A stretch of DNA of 64,000 bases, from assembly GCF_904849725.1 (NCBI RefSeq), contig NC_058524.1, positions 513,158,263-513,222,262 of the forward strand. The letters are read 5' to 3'. A program made the translations under genes and the position numbers. The stretch comes from Hordeum vulgare subsp. vulgare (Eukaryota > Streptophyta > Magnoliopsida > Poales > Poaceae). Positions 1 through 10,479 of this stretch are shown here, one piece after another; within the stretch, counting starts at the first letter, position 1, and every line of letters starts with the position of its first letter. The notes beneath the pieces are model-generated. The model was given only the letters and a program-made list of their open reading frames with translations. It was not told where the DNA came from and searched no databases.

Positions 1-603
1 AGGTGGCGAAATCAGCATGCTCATGAACAAGGAGTGCCAGCTGGATATCAGGGTGAAGTCCTTCATGGAACTTTTCCTGTCTGTGAGCATCGGTAGATAT
101 ATCGTCTTTAGGATAGCGGGACAAGTCAAGGAACTCCAGCTGATATGCATCTACTGTCTTGTTGCCCTGGGTGAGGTTGCAGAACTCCTGATTCTTCCTC
201 TCCATGATTCCCTAAGGAATGTAGCAGGTATGGAAAGCAGCTTGGAACTCTGGGCAGGTGATGATAGTTTCGACAAGCTATGAACGCCTATGACCGTTCC
301 ACCATTGAGAAGCAGGACCCTTCAGAAGTGGGCCATTGGCAGAATCTTGCTTATAAGTGATGTCGCGGAGCAGTCATCAACATCAAGCGGCTGAGTTGAG
401 TTGCGGTAAACAACAAGGTTGAGGTGCACAAAGTCCTGTGGAGTTATTGGGGATGCCTGCTGACTCATATTCAGCCTAGGGAATTGATCCATAAGCTCTT
501 GCATAAACTGGCGGTTCAGCTCAAACTGTTGTATCATTCTAGCTATGTATTTGTGTGGTAGTGGCTTGTAGGCACCACGGCCATGACCAGCTGGCCTAAC
601 CAT
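1..603 (-). pseudogene. Gypsy retrotransposon gag, N-terminal part, runs off the left edge
   Basis: The minus strand carries a Ty3/Gypsy capsid (gag) start. I place the ATG at 603, just after an AG that looks like a splice acceptor. The first residues read MVRPAGHGRGAYKPLP, followed by a basic/helical stretch and a typical gag entry segment (ITPQDF..., then NSTQPLDVDD). After a frameshift near 330 the frame reads SQWWNG, then TCPEFQAAFHTCYIP, then NLTQGNKTVDAY and LDLSRYPKDD, the conserved order of a plant retrotransposon gag domain. At least one frameshift and two stops make it a pseudogene. Protease and pol would lie to the left of the window. The family is not identified; a chromovirus-like Gypsy is my guess. 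Confidence 0.7.
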
Positions 604-888
604 CCTATCAAATTGTAACAACGGTAATTTAACATTGACTAAAACCAAGGATAATGAATCATTCATGAGGTAACCTGGACAAAGGAAGAAGTGCAATAGT
701 TACATCATAGTACTCAAACATGACATACAGATCCAAACACATGTCTATTACAAGCCAACAATCATAAGTTTGGAATGGAAATAACCTAGACAAACTAGGC
801 GACATGCAGGCGGGCGGTACAGGGATACAGCAACGGGACATGGTGATATGCCACATTAATGTCGGGGACAACCACTAAAGCCAGATAA

Positions 889-1604
889 CTACAAGTGACA
901 ATGCATGGCACTCATGATGTAAGGATCCTGTAGTCCTTGACGACTCTGGTGTAGAACCTGGTCCCGAACGGGGAGCAGAGGCCGACGTGGAGGAGTATAA
1001 TCTCCAACAGCAAGCCACTCAAGACTTGGTGGAAACTCTGTCCTGCGCGAGTAAAGGATGTGCTCAGGATGCATCCTCGCATTGACTGCTCGCAACAAAT
1101 GTGTCAGAGCATCCTCAAGAAGAGCACGAGTGGCGTACAACTTGACAGAAAGAGCTCGAGCAGTAGGACAGAGAGCATATGTGTACTGAACTAGAACCTG
1201 CGGGTTGTAAGAACGTCACACATAAGGGGTGCACACAGTGGCGTAGTATCGAGTCTCATCCTTAGCGGGGCATACGAGATGTATCTGAATCAAGTCTCCT
1301 CCAAGCGGGGGTGCTCTCCACGGAGACGGGTGATAGCAGTATAGGCAAGATCACAAACTGCCATGTCAATAGTCACACCAACACCGTGATAGGTGTGCAG
1401 CTGAGTGATGGAAGTGTTGTGCCGATCGTAGATATGAACCACAACATGGTACTGCTCCTGGTTGAACCTGTGGTAGTCCTCGTAAATAGTGTACTCGGGG
1501 TACGAGCAATATCCCATCCTGGCCAAGAGGTCGACCAGAATGGCCAGGAACACAGTTGCATCGACAACCATAGTTTGGCATACGAGCTGCCTTGCGGGAT
1601 GCAT
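889..1604 (-). pseudogene. unrecognised plant repeat-associated protein, broken exon upstream of gag
   Basis: On the minus strand a coding-looking stretch starts right after a TTGTTTCAG acceptor at about 1605 and runs to a stop at 889. It needs one frameshift (near 1290) and passes one stop (near 1218). The first half reads PEYTIYEDYHRFNQ, then YHVVVHIYDRHN, then LHTYHGVGVTIDMAVCDLA and TAITRLRGEHPRLEE. The second half reads LVCPAKDETRYYATV and then ALLEDALTHLLRAVNARM. I do not recognise a named domain. The strand-then-helix layout and the A..A..AI..LR helix recall a double-stranded RNA binding fold, but that is only a shape resemblance. It sits on the same strand as the gag at 1-603, with an intron-like gap (604-888), so it may be an extra exon of the same element or a separate gene remnant. 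Confidence 0.4.
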
Positions 1605-2189
1605 CTGAAACAAGGAAGCTCAAAGATTTCAAATGATAGTGTGTGCATCATACTTTCAAAAGAAACAATTTTTGATAAGATGGCTCTCCGATGGATGTGA
1701 TCATGAGAACCTAATGTTAGAGTTCAAAATATCGTTAACCCTAATAGAAGAGAGATCAGAATCGAGAGTATAAAAGAGGGATAAAAGATCCTAATACCAC
1801 CCAAATGAGATGTGGGCCCGTAAGACACACAACAATGTTAGTAAAAGTTTTTCAAAGACTAGACTCAATTTTGGCCAAGGAGTTGCAAAGGGGGCTACCT
1901 ACAGGCAGTCGACTATGCCCCAAATTAATCGTACCCTAATCATACACGCAAATGCGCATGATCAAGATCAGAGACTCACTGGATGATATGACAACACAAC
2001 TCTAGACACAAATTAAAGTCATACAACCTTCATATTACAAGCCAGTGACCTCGAGGTTTCGAATACATAAGCACGGATACAAACGAGTCATCGGAAGCAA
2101 CAATATCCGAGTACACACATAAATAAACAAGTTTTGCCTTAAGAAGGCTAGCAGAAACATAAACATGGATCTAAAAGGCAAGGCCTTTT
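1605..2189. other. no feature recognised
   Basis: AT-rich sequence between the unrecognised exon and the Copia LTR. I see no coding frame, repeat or terminal motif that I can name. It may be the upstream part of the minus-strand element to its left. Confidence 0.3.
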
Positions 2190-3874
2190 TGTTGGAAATT
2201 TGCCCTAGAGGCAATAATAAATTAGTTATTAAGATATTTCTTTGTTTGTGATAATCGTTTATTATCCATGCTAGAATTGTATTGATTGGAAACTCAAATA
2301 CATGTGTGGATACATAGACAACACACTGTCCCTAGTGAGCCTCTAGTTGACTAGCTCGTTGATCAAAGATGGTCAAGGTTTTCTGACCATAGACAAGTGT
2401 TTTCACTTGATAACGGGATCACATCATTGGGAGAATGATGTGATGGACAAGACCCAAACTATGAAAGTAGCATATGATCGTGTCAGTTTATTGCTACTGT
2501 TTTCTGCATGTCAATATATCCGTTCCTATGACCATGAGATCATTTAACTCCCGGACACAGGAGGAATACCTTGTGGGTTATCAAATGTCGCAACGTAACT
2601 GGGTGACTGTAAAGGTGGATCTACAGGTATCTCCAAAGGTGTCTATTGGGGTGGCATGGATCAAGACTGGGATTTGTCACTCCGTGTAACGGAGAGGTAT
2701 CTCGGGGCCCACTTGGTAATACAACATCACAACAAGCCTTGCAAGCCATGTGACTAAAGTGTTGGTTACGAGATATTGTATTACAGAACGAGTAAAGAGA
2801 CTTGCCGGTAACTAGATTGAACTAGGTATGGAGATACCGACGATCGAATATCGGGAAAGTAACATACCTAAGGACAAAGTGAATAGTGTACGAGATTATA
2901 AGAATCCTTGACATAGAGGTTCAACCGATAGAGACCTTTGTAGAATATGTAGGAGCCAATATGAACATCCAGGTCCCGTTGTTGGTTATTGACCGGAGAG
3001 TGTCTCGAACCCGCAGCGTATGCACACTTAAGGTTCGGTGAAGTTTTTGTATAGTTGAGTTATATGTGTTGGTGACCGAAGGTTGTTTGGAGTCCCAGAA
3101 GAGATCCCGGACGTCACGAGGGTTTCCAGAATGGTCCGGAAACAAAGATTGATATATAGGAAGTCCTGTTTTGGTCACCGGAAAAGTTTCGGGCTCATCG
3201 TAGTGTACCGGGAGTGCCGGGAGGGGTGCCGGGGACCATCGGGAGGGGTTTCACGCCCCAAGGGGCCTCATGGGCTGTGGGAAGAGATAAATGATCCCCT
3301 AATGGTCTGGAATAAGTTCCCACTAAGGCCCATAAGGTTTGAGAAGGAAAAACACAAGGTGGAAAGAGTTTCCAAGTGGGAAGGAGGAATCCTACTCCAA
3401 ATAAGATTGGAGTAGGACTTCTCCTCTCTCCCTTGCGCAAGAGAGAAAAATGTTGCCCTCTCTCTCTAGATCTGTTTCTCCTCTAGTTTCAGCGGTGCTT
3501 AGGCGAAGCCCTGCTGGAATAGCACCACCAACACCACCACCACGCCGCAGTGCTGGAGAACTCATCTACCTCTCCGCCCCTCTTGCTGGATCAAGAAGGG
3601 AGAGATCATCATCGAGCTGTACGAGTGCGGAACGCGGAGGTGCCACCCGTTTGGCACTTGATCGGGACGGATCGTGGGACAGATCGTGAGATGGTTCGTG
3701 GGACGGTTTGTGGGACGGATCGTGAAGACGTACCAGTACATCAACCGTGTTTATTTCCGCTTAGCGATCTACAAGGGTATGTGGATCCGATCTCCCTCTT
3801 GTACATGATCATCACCATGATAGGTCTTCGTGTGCGTAGGAAAATTTTTGTTTCCCATGCAACGTTCCCCAAGA
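2190..3874 (+). mobile_element. Copia 5' LTR, BARE/WIS/Angela type
   Basis: A 1685-bp long terminal repeat opening with TGTTGGAAATTTGCCCTAGA and closing with CGTTCCCCAAGA (expected CCAACA, so the last-but-one base is mutated). The interior matches the familiar Triticeae LTR: the GATAACGGGATCACATCATT stretch, repeated TCACTCCGTGTAACGGAGAG, and near the 3' end CCATGATAGGTCTTCGTG. A related copy lies in inverted orientation at 43,532-45,315. A primer site and decayed gag-pol follow directly, so this is the 5' LTR of a plus-strand element. Its own 3' LTR is not in the window. Confidence 0.88.
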
Positions 3875-3875
3875 G

Positions 3876-3887
3876 TGGCATCATGAG
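3876..3887 (+). other. degenerate primer binding site of the plus-strand Copia
   Basis: TGGCATCATGAG lies one base after the LTR. It is close to the initiator-methionine tRNA complement TGGTATCAGAGC used by BARE-type Copia elements; the differences show decay. Confidence 0.6.
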
Positions 3888-6800
3888 CTAGGTTCATGCG
3901 TAGATGTAATCTCGAGTAGAACACAAAAGTTTTTGTGGGCGTTGATGTTCGATTTGTTGCCCTCCTTAATCTTTTCTCGATTCGGTGGTATTGTTGGATT
4001 GAAGCGGCCCAGATCAACCTTACTCGTATGCTTACGAGAGACCGGTTTCATCGACTAACATGCAACTTGTTGCATAAAGATGACTGGCGGGTGCGTGTTT
4101 CTTCAACTTTAGTTGAATTGGATTTGATCGAGGCGGTCCTTGGAGAAGGTTAAATAGCAAATTGCATATCACCATTGTGGCTTTGCGTAAGTAAGATGCG
4201 ATCATATTAGATACCTATAGTAGCCACGTAAAACATGCAACAACAAATTAGAGGACGTTTAACTTGTTTTTGCAGGGTATGCATGTGATGTGATATGGCC
4301 AAAGACATGAGGTGATATATTGGTTGTATGAGATGATCATGTTGTAATTGTGAAATATCGACTTGCATGTCGATGCTACGGCAACCGACAGGAGCCATAG
4401 TGTTGTCTTTAAACTAACGTTTGTGCTTGCAGATGCGTTTACTATATTGCTAGGTTGTAGGTTTAGTAGTAATAGCATAGATAGCACAACAAACTCGATG
4501 GCGACACGATGATGGAGATCATGGTGTGGAGCCGGTGATGGTGAAGATCATGTCGGTGCTTTGGTGATGGAGATCAAGAAGCACAAGATAATGGACATAT
4601 CATGGCACTTATGAATTGCATGTGATGTTAATCCTTTTTATGCACCTTATTTTGTTTAGAATGATGGTAGCATTATAAGGTGATCCCTCACTAAAATTTC
4701 AAGATAAAGTTGTGTTGTCCCCGACTGTGCACGATTGCGATTTTTCGTCGTTTCGAGACACCCCGTGATGATCGGGTGTGATAGACTTAACGTTCACATA
4801 CAACTGGTGCAAAACAGTTGCACACGCGGAACACTCGGGTTAAAATTTATGAGCCTAGCATGTATAAACATGGCCTCGGAACACAAGAGACCGAAAGGTC
4901 GAGCAGGAATCATATAGTTGATATAATCAACATTGAGATGTTCACCACTTAAACTATACTCAACTGACATGATGATCAGACTTGAGTTAGTGGATTTGGA
5001 TCATGCGCCACTCAAGTGACTAGAGGGATGTCTATTTTGAGTGGGAGTTATTAGTAATATGATTAGCTAAACTCAATTATCATGAACATAGTCAAAAAGG
5101 TCTTTGCAAATTATGTTGTAGCTTGCGCTGTAGCTCTACTGTTTTTATATGTTCCTAGAGAAAATTTAGTTGAAAGATGATAGTAGCAACTTTGCAGACT
5201 GAGACCGTGAACTGAGCATTGTCCTCATTGCTGCGCAGAAGGCTTATGTCCTAAATGCAGCGCTCGGTGTGCTGAACCTTGAGCGTCATCTGTGGATGTT
5301 GCGAACATCTGACATACACGTTTTTGATGACTACGTGATAGTTCAATGCGTAATGTTTGAAGACATAGAATTGGGGCGCCGAAGACGTTTTGAAACATCA
5401 CGGAACATATGAGATGTTCCAAGAGATGAAATTGGGATTTCATGCTCGTGCCCTTGTTAAGAGGTATGAGACCTCCGACAAGATTCTTTGTCTACAAAGT
5501 AAGGGAGAAAAGCTCAATCCTTGAGCATGTGCTCAGATTGTGTGAGTGCTACAATCGCTTGAATCGAGTGGGAGTTGATCTTCCAGATGAGATAGTGATG
5601 GTTCTCCAAAGTCACTGCCACCAAGCTACTAGAGCTTCATGATGAACTATAACATATCAAGGATACATATGATGATCCTTGATCTATTTGCAATGTTTGA
5701 CACTGCGAAAGTAGAAATCAAGTAGGAGCATCAATTGTTGATGGTTAGCAAAACCACTAGTTTCAAAAAGGGCAAGGACAAGAAGGGATACTTTATGAAA
5801 TGACAAAACAGTTGTTGCTCTAGTGAAGAAACCCAGGGTTCAACCTAAACCTGAGACTAAGTGCTTCTGTTATGAGGGAAACGGTCACTGAGGTGGAACT
5901 ACCCTAGATACTTGGTAGATGAGAAGGCTGGCAAAGTCGACAAAAGTATATTGGATATACCTGATATTGATGTGTACCTTACTAGTATTCGTAGTAGCAC
6001 CAGGGTATTAGATACTGGTTCAGTTTCTAAGTGTTAGTAACTCGAAGTTATGGCTACGGATTAGAAGGATACTAGCAAGGGTGAGGTGACGATGTGTGTT
6101 GGAAGTAATTCTAAGGTTGATGTGATCAAACATCGCACGCTCCCTCTACCATCGGGATTGGTGTTAAACCTAAATAATTGTTATTTGGTGTTTGCGTTGA
6201 GCATGAACATGATTGGATCGTGTTTATTTAAAGAGAATAATGGTTGTTATTCATTTAAAGAGAATAATGGTTGTTCATTTAAAGAGAATAATGGTTGTTC
6301 TATTTTCTTTAATAATTACCTTCAATGGTTTTTTGAATCTCGATCGTAGTGCTACACATGTTCATAATATTGATACCAAAAAATACAAAGTAGTAATCAT
6401 AGTACCACTTACTTGTGGCACTGCCACTTGAGTCATGTTGGTATAAAATGCATGAAGAAGCTCCATATAGATGGATCTTTGTAGTCACTCATTTTTGAAA
6501 CGTTTGAGACATGCAAACCATACCTATTGGTATAAACGCATGAAGAAACTCCGTGCAGATGGATCGTTTGGACTCACTTGATTTTGAATCACTTGAGACA
6601 TGCAAATCATACCACATGGGCAAGATGACCGAAGGCCTCGTTTTCCAGTGAGATGGAACAAGAGAATAACTTGTTGGAAGTAATACATTTTGATGTGTGC
6701 AGTCCAATGAGTGCCGAGGCACGCAGTGGATATCATTATGTTCTTACTTCGCTAACATTTTGAGTAGATACAGGAGTATTTGCTTGATGAATCACAAGTC

Positions 6801-7305
6801 TGAAATATTGAAAAGTTCAAAGCTATTTCAGAGTGAAGATCGTCGTGACAAGAGGATAAACTGTCTACGATATGATCATAGAGATGAATATCTAAGTTGC
6901 GAGTTTTAGTAAATAGTTAAGACAATGTGGAAATTGTTTCACATCTCATGCCACCTAGAACACTATAGTGTGATGGTGTGTACGAACGTCATAGCCCCGC
7001 CCTATTTGATATGGTGCATGTTATGATGTCTCCTATCGAATTACCACTATCGTTTATGGGTTATGCATTAGAGACAACCGCATTCACTTTAAATAAGGCA
7101 CCACGTTTTTCCGTTGAGATGACACTGTATGAACTATGGTTTGGAGAAACCTAAGCTGTCGTTTCTTAAAAGTTTGGGGCTGCGATGCTTATGTGGAAAA
7201 GATTCGGCACGATAAGCTCGAACCCAAAATAGTTGGGCTATACCTTCTATCTCTGATCGGGAAGCAAGGTGTTTGTTTCTAGAAACGGGTCTGGAAGGAC
7301 GTGGA
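3888..7305 (+). pseudogene. Copia gag-pol remnant (gag to integrase), truncated by an LTR insertion
   Basis: The leader is followed by decayed Copia coding sequence. Gag traces appear near 5440-5640 (REKSSILEHVLRLCECYNRL). A zinc knuckle lies near 5850-5900 (CFCYEGNGH, then a frame break where the family has a W). The protease/pre-integrase part is at 6086-6230 (LPLPSGLVLNLNNCYL). An integrase core trace is near 6760-6909 (INCLRYDHRDEYLS). An 89-bp segment of the pre-integrase region is present twice (6441-6529, 6530-6618). Stops and frameshifts occur throughout, so no product is expected. The sequence ends at 7305, where another element's LTR begins; reverse transcriptase is missing. The minus-strand copy at 45,316-48,544 is clearly the same family. 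Confidence 0.75.
6226..6299 (+). repeat. triple 23-bp tandem repeat in the Copia remnant
   Basis: The unit ATTTAAAGAGAATAATGGTT(GTT) occurs three times, at 6226, 6253 and 6277, with spacers of 4 and 1 bases. The sister copy on the minus strand (about 48,003-48,040) has it once, so this is a local expansion. Confidence 0.8.
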
Positions 7306-9663
7306 TGTCTCCTAGAGGGGGGTGGGGGTGAATAGGCGCTTTATAATAATTACGGTTTAGGCTTGAACAAATGCGGAATAAAACTAACGTTTAATTTGTC
7401 AAGCATAAAACCTACAACAACTAGGCTCACCTATGTGCACCAACAACTTATGCTAAGTAAGATAAACAACTAAGTGATAGCAAGATATACGACAATAAAA
7501 AATATGGCTATCACAAAGTAAAGTGCATAAGTAAAGGGTTCGGGTAAGAGATAACCGAGGCACGCGGAGACGATGATGTATCCCGAAGTTCACACCCTTG
7601 CGGATGCTAATCTCCGTTGGAGCAGTGTGGAGGCACAATGCTCCCCAAGATGCCACTAAGGCCACCCTAATCTCCTCACGCTCTCGCACAATGCAAGATG
7701 CCGTGATTCCACTAAGGGACCCTTGAGGGCGGTCACCGAACCCATACAAATGGCAAACCTTGGGGGCGGTCACCAATACCCGTACAAATTGCTCGGGGCA
7801 ATCTCCACAACCTAATTGGAGACCCCGACGCTTGCCCGAAGCTTTACACCACAATGACTGAGCTCCGAGACACCACCAAGCTTCTAGGACGCCTAAGCAT
7901 CCACGAAGAACAATATCTAGGGTACTAAGTACCAAAGGTAATAAGCTTCTCAAACTTCACTTCCACGTATCACCGTGGATAACTCAAACGATGGAACTAA
8001 TGCAATGGCAAGGGCACACGGAGTGCCCAAGTCCTTCTCTCCCAAATCGCACCAAAGCAACTAATGCTAGGGAGGAAAATGAGAGGAAGAACGAAGAAGA
8101 ACACGAAGAACTAGACCCAAGGGGTTCCCCTCACTTAGAGGAGAAAGTGATTGGTGAAAATGTGGATCTAGATCTCCTCTCTCTTTTCCCTCAAGAACTA
8201 GCAAGAATCATTAGAGGGATTGAGAGTTAGCAAGCTCGAAGAAGGTCAACAATGGGGGAAGAACACGAGCTAAAGAGATAATGTTCAATGGGGAAGAAGA
8301 CCCCCTTTTATAGGTGGGGAAAAATCCAACCGTTAAGCCTCACAGCCCGCACAGAGCGGTACTACCGCTCATGGAGCGGTACTACCGCTCGGTAGATTCA
8401 CCAACCATGCTGAGGCCAAAAAGTATGCAAAAAACGGTCCGACGGAGCGGTACTACCGCTCCTTAAAAAATTACTACCGCTCCGGGGACGGTACTACCTC
8501 TCCGGGGGCGGTACTACCGCTACACGAGCGGTACTACCGCTCGCACCAGGAGCGGTAGTACCGGTGGATACTGAAACTGCTGTAACTTTCGCATACGGAC
8601 TCCGAATTCAACGAAACCAAGTTTGGCGGAAAGCTAACGACATGGGCTAACACAATATTGATAGAAATATAAATTATAATTAAGTGAGAAAAGTCCCATA
8701 AGAAAATGGTGAGAACCCTTTTTCGAATAAGACCGGTAAAAACTCCCAACATCGAAAACATCATAGAAGATGCATGTGGACTCCGGTTTCGATGAACTCG
8801 AGCTTGCCATGAAGATGAATATAAGCTCTAAAACTCACAAAGATAAACACGAAACAAGGACCAAGAAGTATGATGCAAGGATGCAAATGGTTTGAGCTCT
8901 CAACGAACGATATGATCAAGGTACTCACTTGAGAGCCCCCCTTGACAGTACGACAATCTATCCTAAAACAGAAAACCTATCAAGGGCAAACTTATACCTT
9001 GCACCTCATCCTATTGAGCTAGATGATGATGATCTTGGCTTCCTCAAGATGGACCACCTTTTTTGATTGCGTTGGCTTGATGAAGACTAGTTGATTGCTC
9101 CCCCATACACACTATGGGTGAGCCGCTCTTCAACATATCTTCACAAGTCCATTGCCACCACAATGGACGGTAAGCATCAAGCATGATATATTCGTGCTGA
9201 TCCACTTGAACTTGCACATCGCAATCTTGATGACGATCACCACTTGACGTCATCCTTCATGGGTTGTATGAGATCTTCCTTTTGACGCAAGCCCATGGAA
9301 GCACACCTAACCCCCACATAGAACTCTCACAAAGACCATGGCTTAGTACACAAACACGTAATGACAATGCTTACCATACCATGGGATCACTTGATCCCTC
9401 TCGGTACATCTTGTACACTTTGTGTGTTGATCATCTTGATTTACTCTTTGTCTGAGATCTTGATCAACCTTCTGTCTCTATGACCATTCTTTGGATAATA
9501 CCTTGAATACCATCTTGGTCATCATATAAACTCCTTGAACCCAACAGATGGACTTCAAGAAGTGCCTATGGACAAATCCTATAAATATAACTTAAGGCAA
9601 CCATTAGTCCATAGGAATTGTCATCAATTACCAAAAGCACATATGGATATATATGCTCTAACA
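7306..9663 (-). mobile_element. LTR (2.36 kb) of a minus-strand LTR retrotransposon, superfamily not certain
   Basis: Read on the minus strand the segment starts TGTTAGAGCATATAT and ends CTCTAGGAGACA, the TG...CA of an LTR. A polypurine tract (AAAATGGGGGAGAT) lies directly outside its 5' end on the minus strand (9664-9677), so this is the 3' LTR of an element whose internal region lies to the right. Its minus-strand 3' end sits in the Copia remnant at 7305. I suspect a Copia (Sirevirus-like) element because of the purine tract and the palindrome cluster, but no coding domain in the window proves it. The 166-codon open frame on the minus strand at 7453-7953 has no recognisable domain and I treat it as chance. 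Confidence 0.7.
8351..8570. repeat. cluster of eight GC-rich imperfect palindromes
   Basis: The motif GAGCGGTACTACCGCTC, its own reverse complement except for the central base, appears about eight times in 220 bp, some copies complete (near 8355, 8374, 8446, 8525) and others degraded. It lies in the middle of the LTR. Such clusters could fold into hairpins or act as repeated protein-binding or methylation sites; function unknown. Confidence 0.8.
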
Positions 9664-10170
9664 ATCTCCCCCATTTTGGTAATTGATGACAACCACTTCA
9701 AGAGAGTTTATATAAGGAAATAAGCATAACCAAGCGCACACATACAAAGCAATAATGCATGTGTGCAAGATGTAAATGCTTACGCAATAAAAGCAAAACC
9801 CTCTAAACATATCCAAAGTAAACTCTCTAAACTTCTCCCCCATTGGCATCGATTGCCAAAATGGACGAAAAGTTTAGAAAGCCAATATAGTAGGTGGTCC
9901 TCCGAAAAGTATGTACTTCTCAGCAAGTGAGTGCAAAGAAATACACAAATACAATGATAATTAGTTGGAGGAAAACAAACTATATTGAGGACCCAAAGAT
10001 TGCAAATAAAATGATCGTATGCCACAAAGACATACAAGAAATAGAGGCAAACAATCAAAAGAGGCCACGACCCAACAATAAAAAAGGCTACCATGTTGGG
10101 CTTGGCCCATGGAGGTGACAAAAAAATGTAAAAGGCTGAATTGTTGGGCTTGGCCCAAGTAAAGTGTCAA
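9664..10170 (-). mobile_element. internal 3' end of the same LTR element, with polypurine tract
   Basis: Starts with the polypurine tract (minus strand AAAATGGGGGAGAT, 9664-9677). Up to about 10,030 it looks like the non-coding tail of the element's interior; from there towards 10,190 it may pass into the CACTA-like fragment that follows (GGGCTTGGCCCA twice). The right limit is a guess. The 5' part and 5' LTR of this element are not present, so it is truncated. Confidence 0.5.
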
Positions 10171-10189
10171 ACTGGACCAGGCTGATACT

Positions 10190-10479
10190 TATCAACGACT
10201 AATCCAATTGGTCATAACTTTGCCACGTCAACTTGCCACGTTGGATCTGACGTGGCCTCGATAGACAACCAATGACGAAAACAAGTGGTCATAGAACCAA
10301 CGACCTTTTCGTTTGGTCATAAATGTCTACGACTATTCCATAAGAAAGGTCGTTAATTTCCATTAGAGACCCTCAGCTTTTGACAATCTCTTTTTGGTCG
10401 TAAAAAGGTCTCAAATGGAAATCAACGACCATTCAGTGACCAATATTGAAGGTCGCAAGTTAGCATATTTCTTGTACTG
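10190..10479 (+). mobile_element. fragment of a CACTA transposon right end
   Basis: Ends in TTTCTTGTACTG (10,468-10,479), one base off the CACTA inverted terminal repeat TTTCTTGTAGTG that ends the inner CACTA at 32,690. Upstream it shares the same subterminal style: GCCACGTCA..TTGCCACGTTGGAT..ACGTGGC and repeated GGTCAT / ATGACC motifs. No matching left end (CACTACAAGAAA) is visible nearby, so it is a truncated relative. It abuts the LTR that starts at 10,478. Confidence 0.55.

Noticed and set aside
7453..7953. 166-codon minus-strand open frame
   Set aside because: Entirely inside an LTR, starts and ends at no functional boundary, no motif.
8351..8570. CRISPR-like array
   Set aside because: Repeats are palindromic, irregularly spaced and inside a plant LTR; a CRISPR array is not expected in this genome.
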